37,880 bases of DNA, taken from contig JARLGI010000029.1 in assembly GCA_031296115.1 (NCBI GenBank), positions 1 through 37,880 on the forward strand, given 5' to 3'. The position numbers and the translations under genes were made by a program. A model generated the notes under the pieces. It worked only from the letters and a program-made list of their open reading frames with translations, made no database searches and was not told the origin of the DNA. Source of the DNA: Acidobacteriota bacterium (lineage in GTDB: Bacteria > Acidobacteriota > Terriglobia > Terriglobales > Acidobacteriaceae). Below are positions 27,203-36,417 of this stretch, one piece after another (positions within the stretch are counted from its first letter, which is position 1; each line of letters begins with the position of its first letter).

Positions 27203-27607
27203 ATGAAACCCAAACGCACCATTCTTTGCGTTGATGATGACGAACGCGCACTTTCTATACGAAAGGTGATGCTGGAGACCCGAGGCTATCGGGTTCTTAC
27301 CGCCTCCGACCCCGAGCAGGCGGTAAAGTTTATCAGATCGGGCGGGGTTGACCTTGTTCTGGCTGACCTGATGATGCCGAAAATGAGCGGCGCCAAGCTG
27401 ATTGACCAGATGAAAGCGATTTCGCCGCATACTCCAGCATTGTTGTTTTCTGGGTCGGTGAATGCTTGTACGGAGGAACACCTAGCCGATGGATGGCTCC
27501 CGAAAGGCGAATTGGCGCCAATGGAGTTGTTGGAGCGCATCCGAATCATGCTGGTACGCAAGCGCGGTCCCAGACGTTTCGCAGCTCTTCGCCAAATGGC
27601 CTCTTAA
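27203..27607 (+). CDS. Stand-alone response regulator receiver protein
   Basis: This 134-residue CheY-like receiver has no output domain. The acidic pocket is Asp11-Asp13, the phospho-acceptor Asp55 in LVLADLMMPKMSG, the switch Ser in LLFSGS near residue 84, and Lys in WLPKGE near 99, so the phosphorylation site looks complete. A strongly basic C-terminal tail (RKRGPRRF) follows the last helix. AGGAAGG precedes the ATG. No histidine kinase is adjacent, so it is an orphan acting by protein contact. Confidence 0.9.
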   Translation: MKPKRTILCVDDDERALSIRKVMLETRGYRVLTASDPEQAVKFIRSGGVDLVLADLMMPKMSGAKLIDQMKAISPHTPALLFSGSVNACTEEHLADGWLPKGELAPMELLERIRIMLVRKRGPRRFAALRQMAS

Positions 27608-27941
27608 CATCCTAGGGAGCGTCAAGCCGACATCAGTCTAGCGCTATCGGGAATTTCACCGGACCGGAAATCGGTCAGAGATGCAGTGCCAGCGCTGCAC
27701 TTCTGAATTTTCCGTTTGGTGTCGGCGAAGTACACGCCCTCAAGCATGCCGCCGTGCAGGTGTCAGGGCGCGGCGTCTTCACCATTATTGTTGGAGAGGC
27801 TCTACCGGTGCGAGGCCTCGCGGTGCAGTTCTGCAGTTGACTAAGATGCGCAACAGACCAGAGGTTGTTCACGCTTCGTATTTGTTTAGCTGGTAAGGGT
27901 AGCGATGCCTACTGGTTCCGCAACGAACGTCTCAGGTTGGT
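27608..27941. other. Gene-free stretch before the transposase remnant
   Basis: Only short spurious frames occur. The part next to 27941 may be degraded transposase sequence in another frame (a PETFVAEPVG-like stretch), but nothing firm can be said. Confidence 0.35.
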
Positions 27942-28220
27942 TCATCGGCTGGGAGTCTGGTCCAGGGTCTGATCGACGGTCTCCGGAATCGGACGGCGAC
28001 AACGGCGACCATACTTGGCCCCTGCTTTCCGCCCGGGTCTGGCAGGATGGGCTTTCGGCGCCCGCCGCGAAAACGGTGCGGCCTGACGTGTCCCCGCGCG
28101 CTGGACCTCTTCCAGTGCCCGCATCAAGTCTTCCACCCGGCGCTCAAGCCGTTCGTTGGCAGCCTGTAACTCCGCCACCTGTCGCTGCAGTCGAGCGTTC
28201 TCTTGTGCGAGCGACCCCAT
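27942..28220 (-). mobile_element. IS66-type transposase, N-terminal remnant
   Basis: This 92-residue piece has the N-terminal leucine-zipper (ENARLQRQVAELQAANERLE) followed by RQAAPFSRRAPKAHPARPGR and a Lys/Arg-rich tail. That is the pattern at the start of IS66-like transposases, ahead of the missing zinc-binding and DDE catalytic domains. The frame ends at a TGA soon after. No terminal inverted repeats or target duplications were found. The fragment cannot be mobile by itself. Confidence 0.65.
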
Positions 28221-28436
28221 GCGGCCAGACTAGCCAGTCACCGCGCCTGCGCAAGTACCTTTCTTGAGGAGGCATCAAGGCGCTAAACAAGTACCACGCT
28301 TCTAAGAATGCAAGGAAATCCTTGTTGACCGACCAGGAAAATCGTTGGTTGAAATTAAGTGCGGTAAACAGAAATGCCACTCGGCAAACCGGTGGCATGT
28401 CTACATAACTACGAAGTGTATTCAGATCGAACCAGA

Positions 28437-28661
28437 TTACTGCTTCGATTTCTTCTTCCGTTCTGCCCAGCGCAGCTTCATCATTTCGGATATGCGCTTA
28501 CGGGCGGCAGCGCTCATGTGGCGACGCTTCGGCGCAGACTTACTGCCAACTGGCCTTCCTCTCCGAGGTGCAGAGGAGCCGATTCCTTCCAATGCGCTAA
28601 TTGCCTTGGCAATCCGGTCAGCTTCTTTCTTGAGATCGGCTAATATAATGTGGATATCCAT
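28437..28661 (-). CDS. Small AT-hook-like, basic DNA-binding-type protein
   Basis: This 74-residue protein has a short helical N-terminus (residues 2-25, coiled-coil-like, with HIILADLKKEADRIAKAISAL). An AT-hook-like RRGRPVGSK follows near residues 33-41, then a basic C-terminal helix MSAAARKRISEMMKLRWAER. AAAGGAAC lies upstream of the ATG at 28661. The layout (oligomerising helix, minor-groove hook, basic tail) suggests a nucleoid-type DNA-binding protein, which is inference; I do not recognise a named family. It sits between an IS remnant and the decarboxylase gene. Nothing else is visible in 28662-28910. Confidence 0.65.
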   Translation of the reverse strand: MDIHIILADLKKEADRIAKAISALEGIGSSAPRRGRPVGSKSAPKRRHMSAAARKRISEMMKLRWAERKKKSKQ

Positions 28662-28910
28662 GCTGTTCCTTTCAGGCTTCCCGCCTTGAAATAGTTTAAC
28701 AGCAATCTTGGAATAAATGGCAACTACCGACCATTATGATGAATAACAACCGTGAAGTGGTAGGCTTCTATAGCACATAAGTAACGGGTAGTGATGTCTC
28801 ATATGTGGAATTGCTTCCGGGAAAGGAACATCAGGGCTTCTAGATAGCCTAGTGATTAAATGGGCAGATTTGCACTCATGAGTGCGTGAAAGCCGACCAA
28901 GCGAGGAAGT

Positions 28911-30344
28911 GTGCCTGAAGAGAAGAACTATCACATGACTGCGCAGCAATTCCGCCAATACGGACGTGCCGTAGTGGACTGGATTGCTGACTACTACGAA
29001 AAAATCGAGACGTTTCCCGTTCTGTCACAAGTCAAGCCGGGCGAGGTCCGCAAGACCCTCGCTCCGAAAGCCCCTGGGAAAGGGGAAGCGTTCGCCGATA
29101 TTCTGCGGGACATGGATAAGGTCATGCCGGGAATTACTCACTGGCAGTCGCCGAACTTCTTTGCCTATTTCCCGGCTAATGCTTCCGGTCCGGCCATTCT
29201 TGGCGATCTTCTCTCATCAGCGCTGGGTGTGCAGGGAATGCTGTGGGCGTCGAGTCCGGCGTGCACTGAGGTCGAGACGCATGTACTGGACTGGCTAGTT
29301 TCGATGCTGGGGTTGCCGGAGAAATTCCTGTCCACCAGCAGTGGAGGCGGTGTCATACAGGATACGGCTTCCAGTGCATCGTTGTGTGCAATGCTGGCAG
29401 CCCGTGAGCGCGTTACTCGCTATGTCAGCAATCGTCAGGGATGCCGCGGCGGACTGGTAGCTTACACCTCGAACCAGGCGCACTCCTCGATTGAGAAAGC
29501 CGCGATGGTTTCTGGCATAGGACTGGATAACCTTCGGCTTATCGACGTAGATGGAAACTTCGCAATGCGCCCTGACTTGCTGGCACGCCGGATACAGGAG
29601 GATCGGGAGGCTGGGCTCGTGCCTTTCTTTGTTTCGGCGACGGTGGGAACTACTTCTTCCAATGCACTCGATCCGATCTCATCGATTGGGAGAACATGTC
29701 AGCAGCACGATATCTGGTTTCATGTGGATGCGGCGATGTCGGGCACGGCAGCGCTATGTCCGGAATTCCGCTATGTCCAGCAGGGAGTTGAACTGGCTGA
29801 CAGTTACACGTTCAATCCCCACAAATGGATGTTCACTAATTTCGATTGCAACTGCTTTTATGTCGCGAACCGTAAGACCCTGACTGATACTCTGAGCATT
29901 CTGCCGGAATACCTGCGTAACAGCGCAACCGAATCAGGCGAGGTCTTTGACTACCGGGATTGGCACATACCGTTGGGCCGCCGTTTTCGGTCGCTCAAAT
30001 TATGGTTCGTCATCCGCCACTACGGGGTGGAGGGCCTGCAATATCACATCCGTCGCCATATCGCAATGGCGCACCAATTCGCGGAGTGGGTGAAGGAAGA
30101 TTCCCGCTTCGAATTGGCAGCGCCAGTACCGCTGAACCTGGTTTGCTTCCGGCATCGGGGAGGCGATGAAAGCAATCAGAGGTTGATGGAGCGGCTTAAT
30201 CAAAGTGGTGCCCTTTACATCACACACACGCGGTTAAACGACCGCTTCACCCTTCGCTTTTGTGTAGGCCAGACCAACACGGAACAGCGGCACGTACTCA
30301 ATGCGTGGCGCCGCATTCAGGAAGAAGCGGCGGAGCTGAAGTAG
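28911..30344 (+). CDS. PLP-dependent aromatic-L-amino-acid decarboxylase family protein
   Basis: This 477-residue group II pyridoxal-phosphate decarboxylase removes CO2 from an aromatic amino acid (Tyr, Trp, Phe or DOPA) to give an amine. The PLP Lys305 is in SYTFNPHKWMFTNFDC, the stacking His191 in NQAHSSIEKA, and the PLP-binding Asp in WFHVDAAMSG near residue 273. The N-terminal region (YGRAVVDWIADYYE, PNFFAYFPAN) is the family's swapped dimer arm. The GTG at 28911 is used, or an ATG at 28935; the purine-rich GAGGAAG sits too close to the GTG for certainty. No transporter or regulator is next to it. Substrate cannot be read from the sequence. Confidence 0.93.
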   Translation: MPEEKNYHMTAQQFRQYGRAVVDWIADYYEKIETFPVLSQVKPGEVRKTLAPKAPGKGEAFADILRDMDKVMPGITHWQSPNFFAYFPANASGPAILGDLLSSALGVQGMLWASSPACTEVETHVLDWLVSMLGLPEKFLSTSSGGGVIQDTASSASLCAMLAARERVTRYVSNRQGCRGGLVAYTSNQAHSSIEKAAMVSGIGLDNLRLIDVDGNFAMRPDLLARRIQEDREAGLVPFFVSATVGTTSSNALDPISSIGRTCQQHDIWFHVDAAMSGTAALCPEFRYVQQGVELADSYTFNPHKWMFTNFDCNCFYVANRKTLTDTLSILPEYLRNSATESGEVFDYRDWHIPLGRRFRSLKLWFVIRHYGVEGLQYHIRRHIAMAHQFAEWVKEDSRFELAAPVPLNLVCFRHRGGDESNQRLMERLNQSGALYITHTRLNDRFTLRFCVGQTNTEQRHVLNAWRRIQEEAAELK

Positions 30345-30490
30345 CGGGCACCTCTGGCGATGGGGCTTACAAGGAGAAAGGACTATCGTAGGCTTGCCAG
30401 AACCGGCCATAAGAAGTACGGGCGGCGAGTCCCCTGGTTCTCGCCACCCGTTTTTCAGCTACCGGGTTTGGTAACTGAGCGCTTGCACGG

Positions 30491-30850
30491 CTAGGGTAGT
30501 TTGTCGACGATGAACTGCCTGATGATATTCACATTCGTTTGCGTAGCCTGATCGATATAGTTCCAGTAACTCTTGTCCTCGCCGCAGATGGGAAATCCCC
30601 AAGAGTCTTTGCCTGGTGCGGCTACAGTTTGCTTGCCGTTATAGGCACTGTCACGATCGGAGATGAGTCCCCAGTTGGTAGCCTCGCCCCACCCGCTATC
30701 AGTAAGCGACCAGAAATCCACCCCGACGATATGGCGGTCTCCATTTGTCGTCTTGACGGTATCGCCAGGCGAGCCAGCAATCGCTCCAGTGCCACTTATC
30801 GTCAAGCCTGGGGGCAGGCCCCTGGAAACCAGCGCGTAGGAATTCTCGAG
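30491..30850 (-). pseudogene. C-terminal fragment of a putative secreted glycosidase
   Basis: The frame encodes about 118 residues: an Ig-like LPPGLTISGTGAIAGSPGDT followed by GDRHIVGVDFWSLTDSGWGE, WGLISDRDSAYNGKQTV and a tail ending IIRQFIVDKLP. The Trp-rich part resembles the end of TIM-barrel-like glycosidases that are, as I recall, common in Acidobacteria. No start codon of good quality and no catalytic domain lie upstream. The opposite strand is the intergenic region before the sugar-binding lipoprotein. It is read as a remnant of a lost gene. Confidence 0.5.
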
Positions 30851-31000
30851 CGGTCTGGCAAAAGCTGGAACATTCAGCTTCCCTCGGCGTTGCCTTGGAG
30901 TTACAATCCCGCTTCATCACGGCAGGGCGGTCCGGAGGGCCGATTCCACCGGCATTCAGTCCGTATCCTGCACGCAAATCTTCCTACCAGCGAGGCGGCC

Positions 31001-31993
31001 ATGAAGATTCTTGTGAGATGCGCGTTCTTGACGGCAGTCGCGGTGAGTCTGTTTCTTCTTTTGGGCTGTTCATCGCGTCACGACACTTCCGAGCGCTACA
31101 TTCTGGTTACCGTCAACTCCAAGCTACCGTATTGGCAGACGGCGCGCTCCGGCCTCGAGAAAGCCGCCGCAGTCTATGGAGTCAAGTGGGACGTGCGAGG
31201 CCCCGAAACCTACGACCCACAGGCCGAGGTGCAGGAGTTTCGTAATGCGCTGGCATTGAAGCCTGCGGGGATACTGGTCTCTGTCGCTGATGCAGGATTG
31301 ATGAAGCCGGCGATTGATGAGGCGATTGCCGCCGGAGTTCCCGTCATCACCGTCGATTCCGACGCGCCCGACAGCAAACGGCTGTATTTCATCGGAACCA
31401 ACAATCTGCAGGCCGGACAGATCGGCGGACAACGGGTCGTCGCTAAGCTTCATGGCAAAGGCAACGTCGTTTTCTACACCATGCCGCAACCTAATCTGGA
31501 GCAGCGGCTAAAAGGCTATAAAGACGCCTTCTCTGACCACCCGGGCATCAAGATTGTGGAAGTCTTCAATATCAATGGCGACGCAGGCAATGCCTTCGAT
31601 CGTACCACGCACTACCTCGCGGCCAAGGACGCTGAGAAGATCGATGCTTTCATCTGTCTCGAAGCGTCGGCCGGAAAGGACGTAGCCGAAGCGATCAGAC
31701 GGCAAAAAGCGACCGATCGCCTGGTGGTGGCAATGGACGTCGACGAGTCCACCCTGAATCTGATTAAAGAGGGGATGATTGACGCCACCATCGCGCAGAA
31801 GCCCTACACGATGGCGTACTACGGATTGAAGTCTTTGGATGACATCCATCACTACCCTTTCGATTTAAAGAAGGACTATTCCTGGGATTCGTTTTCCCCG
31901 GTTCCGGCCTTCGTTGATACTGGCGTTTCCCTGGTAGACAAAGTCAACGTCGACGTATACCTGAAGGCGCGGTCGGAAGCGCAGGCAAAATAG
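31001..31993 (+). CDS. Periplasmic sugar-binding lipoprotein (RbsB-like), orphan
   Basis: This 330-residue substrate-binding protein belongs to the ribose/galactose type (peripla_BP_4). The N-terminal lipoprotein signal MKILVRC...LFLLLGCSS has a lipobox LLGC at residues 21-24, so it is membrane-anchored. The first lobe contains VNSKLPYWQTARSGLEKAA and VTVDSDAPDSKRLYFIGTNN; the second contains DAFICLEASAGKDVAEAI and VVAMDVDESTLNLIKEG. The ATG at 31001 is set by the signal peptide, although the frame is open far upstream. No permease or ATPase gene flanks it, so it either works with a distant transporter or as a sensor partner. Confidence 0.92.
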   Translation: MKILVRCAFLTAVAVSLFLLLGCSSRHDTSERYILVTVNSKLPYWQTARSGLEKAAAVYGVKWDVRGPETYDPQAEVQEFRNALALKPAGILVSVADAGLMKPAIDEAIAAGVPVITVDSDAPDSKRLYFIGTNNLQAGQIGGQRVVAKLHGKGNVVFYTMPQPNLEQRLKGYKDAFSDHPGIKIVEVFNINGDAGNAFDRTTHYLAAKDAEKIDAFICLEASAGKDVAEAIRRQKATDRLVVAMDVDESTLNLIKEGMIDATIAQKPYTMAYYGLKSLDDIHHYPFDLKKDYSWDSFSPVPAFVDTGVSLVDKVNVDVYLKARSEAQAK

Positions 31994-32237
31994 GGCACAA
32001 CCGAGCGAGGTTTAACAGGAGCAGCTCCTCAACCGTACTTTGCTAGCGGTAGTTCGATCGATACGTGGCGCTTCTCGCAGGCGACGCCGAGTCATGCGCG
32101 TCGACCGCCTACCAACCATAGAAGAGAGACGGAGATGCGACGAGCGGGCCGATCGCGGTCGTACTTCGGCTAACTACTGGAGCAGGTACAATGAAAGGTT
32201 CTCAGACGGCGTTAAGTGTTTCTAGAGGAGCGTTCGC
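31994..32237 (+). promoter_or_regulatory. Intergenic region before purB
   Basis: A TACAAT -10-like box at 32187-32192 lies about 45 bases before the purB GTG, with only a weak -35 (TTCGGC at 32165-32170). AGAGGAGCG supplies the ribosome-binding site for the GTG at 32238. No gene is supported here. Confidence 0.3.
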
Positions 32238-33554
32238 GTGATTACCCGTTACACCCGGCCCGAGATGGGCCGCATCTGGAGTGACGAAAACAAGTTCAGG
32301 ACGTGGCTGGAGGTGGAAATCGCCGCCACGGAAACCCTCGCAGAAGCCGGCATTGTGCCGCAATCGGCGGCCAGGGCGATCCGCGAAAAGGGCGGAATCG
32401 AGGTTGCGCGCATCAATCAAATTGAGGCCGAGGTCAAGCACGATGTCATCGCGTTCACTACGGTGGTGGCGGAGAAGGTTGGCCCGGAATCGCGCTGGTT
32501 GCATTACGGCCTGACTTCGAACGACGTCGTCGACACCGCGCAGGCTGTGCTGCTGAAACAAGCCTCAGCAATCATTCGCGACGACCTCACGAAACTAAGC
32601 GAGGTATTGAAACGCCGGGCCTGGGAATTCAAGGACACACCGGCGATCGGCCGCACTCACGGCGTTCACGCCGAGCCCATCACCTTCGGTCTCAAGCTGG
32701 CCAACTGGTACTCCGAGGTCCAGCGCGACATTGCGCGGTTCGAACTGGCCGCAGAGCAGATGCGCGTGGGCAAACTTTCAGGAGCGGTGGGCAACGCCGC
32801 GCACCTGGAGCCCGAATACGAAGAGAAGATTTGCCAGCGGCTTGGCCTCAATGTCGCGGCGGTTTCCTCGCAGGTGATTCAGCGCGACCGCCATGCGTTC
32901 TACGTCGTGACGCTGGCGGTCATCGCATCCACCCTGGACAAGATCGCCACCGAGGTCCGCCATCTGCAGCGCACGGAAGTGCGCGAAGCCGAAGAATATT
33001 TCAGCGAGAAGCAAAAAGGCTCGTCGGCCATGCCGCACAAGCGTAATCCCGTCACCTGCGAGCAGATTAGCGGGCTGGCGCGCGTAGTCCGCTCGAACGC
33101 GCAGGCCGCGCTGGAGAACGTCGCTTTGTGGCATGAGCGCGACGTCTCGCACTCCTCTGCGGAGCGCATCATCTTGCCGGATTCGACCACTCTCGTGGAC
33201 TATCTGCTTCACAAGACGACTAACCTGATTGACACCATGCTGGTTTATCCCAAGCGCATGCTCAAGAACCTGGAGTCGACCGGGGGCTTGGTGTTCAGCG
33301 GACAATTGCTGCTCGACCTGGTCGAGGCCGGTATGCTAAGGGAAGATGCCTATCGGCTAGTGCAGTTGTATGCCATGAAGGCGTGGAAGGAAGATATGAA
33401 CTTCCGCGAGCTTATTATGAATGACCCTGAGATCAACTCGAAGGTGAAGCGCCAGACATTGGAGCATGCCTTCGACCTGCAGCGTCCGCTGCGTAATGTG
33501 GGCAAGATATTTCAGCGGATATTCGGCGAGGAGCGCGCTACTCCAGCCGGTTAA
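32238..33554 (+). CDS. purB: Adenylosuccinate lyase
   Basis: This 438-residue tetrameric enzyme of the fumarase superfamily cleaves SAICAR and adenylosuccinate in purine synthesis. Seen are the N-terminal [20 protein letters not shown], the catalytic-His segment [15 protein letters not shown] near residue 90, [14 protein letters not shown] near 135, and the flexible signature loop [13 protein letters not shown] near 258. The start is a GTG with AGAGGAG upstream. The 3' end overlaps the convergent larB gene by 17 bases. Length and motifs are normal for the short bacterial type. Confidence 0.97.
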   Translation: MITRYTRPEMGRIWSDENKFRTWLEVEIAATETLAEAGIVPQSAARAIREKGGIEVARINQIEAEVKHDVIAFTTVVAEKVGPESRWLHYGLTSNDVVDTAQAVLLKQASAIIRDDLTKLSEVLKRRAWEFKDTPAIGRTHGVHAEPITFGLKLANWYSEVQRDIARFELAAEQMRVGKLSGAVGNAAHLEPEYEEKICQRLGLNVAAVSSQVIQRDRHAFYVVTLAVIASTLDKIATEVRHLQRTEVREAEEYFSEKQKGSSAMPHKRNPVTCEQISGLARVVRSNAQAALENVALWHERDVSHSSAERIILPDSTTLVDYLLHKTTNLIDTMLVYPKRMLKNLESTGGLVFSGQLLLDLVEAGMLREDAYRLVQLYAMKAWKEDMNFRELIMNDPEINSKVKRQTLEHAFDLQRPLRNVGKIFQRIFGEERATPAG

Positions 33555-34287
33555 TGATGGAGGCGACGTAACCCGCGCCGAAACCGTTGTCGATATTGAC
33601 CACGGTAACGTTCGACGCGCAAGAGTTCAACATCCCCAGCAGCGCCGCAATGCCCTTGTAGGAAGCTCCATAGCCGACGCTGGTCGGAACTGCGATCACC
33701 GGAACGCCAACCAGTCCGCCGACAACGCTAGGCAACGCTCCTTCCATTCCAGCGCAAACGACAACAACGCGGGCTTCGGTCAACACCTCGCGGCGCGCCA
33801 GCAGCCGGTGAATTCCCGCGACGCCGACGTCATAAAGATGTTGTACTTCGTTGCCCATGACCTGCGCGGTGACCACCGCTTCTTCTGCGACGGGAATATC
33901 GCTGGTTCCAGCTGACACGACGACGATCTTCCCTTTTCCGTACGCGGTTTCGTCGCGCGTCAGGGTCACGGCTCTTGCCAGTTCGTGCATCTCGGCCTTA
34001 CGAAACCTGCGCTTGACCGCCCGAAACTGCTCCGGCGAAACCCGCGTGGCCAGTACGTTGTGACCTCGTCGGGCAAGCCGGGCAAATATCTCCGCAAATT
34101 GCTGCGCAGCTTTGCCGGGCCCGAAGATCACTTCCGGCATGCCCACGCGCAGCGTCCGGTGATGGTCCACATTGGCGAAGCCGAGGTCCTCGAAGGGCAG
34201 ATGCCGCAACTGCTGCACCGCTTCATCGGGCGAGAGCTTCCCTCGCTTCACCTGGTCGAACAACTTCTTAATGGCTGCGGTATTCAT
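33538..34287 (-). CDS. larB: Nickel-pincer cofactor biosynthesis protein LarB
   Basis: This 249-residue PurE-like enzyme carboxylates and hydrolyses NaAD, the first step toward the nickel-pincer nucleotide of lactate racemase and related enzymes. The N-terminal helix is typical of LarB ([23 protein letters not shown]). The PurE-like core has [19 protein letters not shown] and [34 protein letters not shown]. larC and larE are not adjacent. Its 3' end overlaps purB tail to tail; its 5' end faces ubiX. Confidence 0.92.
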   Translation of the reverse strand: MNTAAIKKLFDQVKRGKLSPDEAVQQLRHLPFEDLGFANVDHHRTLRVGMPEVIFGPGKAAQQFAEIFARLARRGHNVLATRVSPEQFRAVKRRFRKAEMHELARAVTLTRDETAYGKGKIVVVSAGTSDIPVAEEAVVTAQVMGNEVQHLYDVGVAGIHRLLARREVLTEARVVVVCAGMEGALPSVVGGLVGVPVIAVPTSVGYGASYKGIAALLGMLNSCASNVTVVNIDNGFGAGYVASIINRLE

Positions 34288-34389
34288 GGTTGGATCAGTT
34301 TCGAGCTTCGAGCTTCACTGGGGACGAGGACCGCAGTTTGGTACCATGAGAAGGACCTCCGAGAAGATGTCGGGAACCGACAATCTGAG

Positions 34390-35001
34390 ATGCCTGCGCC
34401 AGACAACGCAACTCGAACCCTGACGGTCGCCATCACCGGCGCCAGCGGCTCCATCTTTGCCAGGCACCTGCTGGACGCTCTCGACCGCGACGAGCGCGTC
34501 GCGACGATCAATCTTATCCTATCGGACAGCGGATTGCGGGTCATGGCCGAGGAACTTGAGATCTCTGGTCGCGATCAACTGGTCCGCAAACTGCTGGGTC
34601 GGGAATCGCAGAAAATAAGACAGCAGAACAATTCCGACATTGGGGCCAATGTGGCCAGCGGTTCGTATCAGACCGACGCCATGATTGTGCTGCCGTGCAG
34701 CGTAGGGACGCTGGCGCGGATCGCCAATGGCATGGCCATCCAACTCATCGAGCGCGCCGCCGACGTCTGCCTGAAGGAGCGCTGTCCGCTCATTCTCTGC
34801 GTGCGCGAGACACCCTTCAACCTCATCCATCTGCGTAACATGACGCTGGCCGCCGAAGCCGGAGCGACCATTTTCCCAGTCATTCCAGCGTTCTATTTCC
34901 GCCCGGTCTCGACCGAAGAGATCGCGCGCGAGTTCGTCAACCGCGTCCTGGCGCACGTTGGACTGCCGCAGCCGGGCGCATACCACTGGAAGTCTGAGTA
35001 A
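34390..35001 (+). CDS. ubiX: UbiX-family flavin prenyltransferase
   Basis: This 203-residue flavoprotein attaches a prenyl group to FMN to make the prenylated FMN used by UbiD-type decarboxylases. Seen are the N-terminal VAITGASGSIFARHLLDAL FMN-binding strand, then DAMIVLPCSVGTLARIANG near residues 97-115, the basic substrate segment LKERCPLILCVRETPFNLIHL, and the MTLAAEAGATIFPVIPAFY helix-strand. The ATG at 34390 is preferred over the long open frame upstream, which runs antisense to larB. No ubiD partner is in the window. Confidence 0.93.
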   Translation: MPAPDNATRTLTVAITGASGSIFARHLLDALDRDERVATINLILSDSGLRVMAEELEISGRDQLVRKLLGRESQKIRQQNNSDIGANVASGSYQTDAMIVLPCSVGTLARIANGMAIQLIERAADVCLKERCPLILCVRETPFNLIHLRNMTLAAEAGATIFPVIPAFYFRPVSTEEIAREFVNRVLAHVGLPQPGAYHWKSE

Positions 35002-35037
35002 GGCGCTGGTTTCGGCGTTTGTCCCAGCCCGTCTCGG

Positions 35038-35772
35038 CTACTCGCCGGCATCGTCCACCCGCAGCTTCCACACGATCTGCCGCAGCATGCCCAGCAGCAC
35101 TTCTGCATCGGCGGGCTGCAAGTTGAGGCGCCGGACCATCCGGCGGACTTTCTCCTCAGTAGGCGCTGTGGCGATGGGATTCACGTAGCCGCTGAGCTGC
35201 AGAGCATCCAGCAGCAGCGCGGTTATGCGCTCCAACTCGCCGGCTTTGGCACGCGCCACTCTCTCTGCCTTCACAGCTTTGTCCGCAGCGCGAACCAGCT
35301 CGTACAAACAGACTGCCACCGCCTGGCCCAGATTCATCGAAATGTTCCGTTCGCAAGTGGGAATGCGCATCAACCAGTGGCAGTGACTGAGGTCCTGGTT
35401 CGAGAGGCCGACCTTCTCCGAGCCGAACAGAATGGCGACGCGACCCGATGCGAGCTGTTTGCGGATAAGCCGCGCGCCGGTGCTCAGTTGCCGCACCGGA
35501 TGTTGCAATTCACGGTGACGCACGGCGGTTGTTCCTACCACCAGCGCGCAGTCGGCAACCGCATCAGCCACGCTCGTGTATTCCTCGGCGTTCGCCAAAA
35601 CTGCTGAGGCGCCGACTGCCGAGCGCGCCTCGCGGAAGGCCAACGCATACGGATTCACCACTCGTAAGTGCGCGAAGCCGAAGTTGCTCATGGCGCGTGC
35701 CGCAGCGCCGAGATTCAGCGGGTTTCGGGTCGCCACCAGCACGACACGGAGATTGTCCAGGACATGCGGCAT
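35038..35772 (-). CDS. trmJ: TrmJ-type SPOUT tRNA 2'-O-methyltransferase
   Basis: This 244-residue methyltransferase of the SpoU/TrmH class probably 2'-O-methylates position 32 of tRNAs. It starts with VLDNLRVVLVATRNPLNLGAAARAM. The knot region contains AILFGSEKVGLSNQDLSHC near residue 112 and IPTCERNISMNLGQAVAVCLYEL near 132, where the Asn-Leu-Gln-Ala loop binds SAM. The C-terminal helical extension is typical of TrmJ. The ATG at 35772 is used; the frame continues ten codons upstream, but only within a repeat. Confidence 0.88.
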   Translation of the reverse strand: MPHVLDNLRVVLVATRNPLNLGAAARAMSNFGFAHLRVVNPYALAFREARSAVGASAVLANAEEYTSVADAVADCALVVGTTAVRHRELQHPVRQLSTGARLIRKQLASGRVAILFGSEKVGLSNQDLSHCHWLMRIPTCERNISMNLGQAVAVCLYELVRAADKAVKAERVARAKAGELERITALLLDALQLSGYVNPIATAPTEEKVRRMVRRLNLQPADAEVLLGMLRQIVWKLRVDDAGE

Positions 35773-35779
35773 GACAAAC

Positions 35780-35949
35780 CAGTTTCCAGTTTCCAGTCTC
35801 AAGTTTCAAGACTTCTATACCCGCGACTCAACACCTCAACCAGATCGCACAAGCAGTTCCGCGCGTGGGAAAACAATCGCCTGGGGCCGATTCGCGCTCC
35901 TGAATCTTGAAACTCGAAACTCAAGACTGCTTTCGGCATCTGGAAACTG
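35780..35949. repeat. Imperfect inverted repeats between trmJ and panD
   Basis: The left arm has tandem AGTTTCCAGT units and TCTCAAGTTTCAAGAC (35781-35812). The right arm has CTTGAAACTCGAAACTCAAG (35907-35926) and TGGAAACTG (35941-35949), largely the reverse complement. They enclose about 90 bases without a gene. Similar GAAACT-rich text occurs before acnA (17250-17280), which suggests a dispersed intergenic repeat. Confidence 0.45.
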
Positions 35950-36012
35950 TTAACATGTTGTTAAGTGCCTGCAGCCGCGTTGACGGCGCGGGACACGGAA
36001 GGAAGCAAGGAA

Positions 36013-36354
36013 ATGCGATGGATGTTACGCTCCAAAATTCATCAGGCCACAGTTACCGACGCTGATCTGCGATACGTAGGTAGTATCACGATCGACGAAG
36101 AATTGATGGAAATGGTGGGATTGCTGCCCGGCGAAAAAGTAATGGTGGTCAGCAACACCAGCGGTGCCAGGCTGGAGACCTACACGATCCCCGGAAAGCG
36201 CGGCTCGGGCGCGATGTGCATGAACGGCGCCGCGGCGCACCTCATCAAGAAGGGCGAAGAGATCATCGTCATGGGCTTTGAGCTGGCGGACGGGCCGATC
36301 GTCGCCAAACAGATCGTGCTCGGCACGAATAACGAATTCCTGCGCTGGTTGTAA
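36013..36354 (+). CDS. panD: Aspartate 1-decarboxylase precursor
   Basis: This 113-residue pyruvoyl enzyme makes beta-alanine for pantothenate and coenzyme A. It self-cleaves between Gly23 and Ser24 in YVGSITID, leaving the pyruvoyl group. Further family segments are [16 protein letters not shown] near residues 53-68, [14 protein letters not shown], and the [14 protein letters not shown] strand. The ATG at 36013 follows AAGCAAGG; the frame is open further upstream, but the protein start fits here. A second in-frame ATG lies three codons later. No other pantothenate gene is adjacent. Confidence 0.96.
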   Translation: MRWMLRSKIHQATVTDADLRYVGSITIDEELMEMVGLLPGEKVMVVSNTSGARLETYTIPGKRGSGAMCMNGAAAHLIKKGEEIIVMGFELADGPIVAKQIVLGTNNEFLRWL

Positions 36355-36382
36355 CTTCGCCATTGAGTCACCAGTTCATTCG

Positions 36383-36411
36383 TTGACGGCTTCCTTCACC
36401 AGTGATATGTT
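36383..36411 (+). promoter_or_regulatory. Sigma-70-type promoter of the candidate small RNA
   Basis: TTGACG (36383-36388, 5 of 6 consensus) and TATGTT (36406-36411, 4 of 6) are separated by exactly 17 bases. They lie just after panD with no gene following for 245 bases, so a start near 36418 would make a non-coding transcript. Confidence 0.5.
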
Positions 36412-36417
36412 GCCTCT

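Noticed and set aside
30539..31000. Extended N-terminus of the sugar-binding protein
   Set aside because: The lipoprotein signal peptide begins at 31001; the upstream part has no matching sequence.
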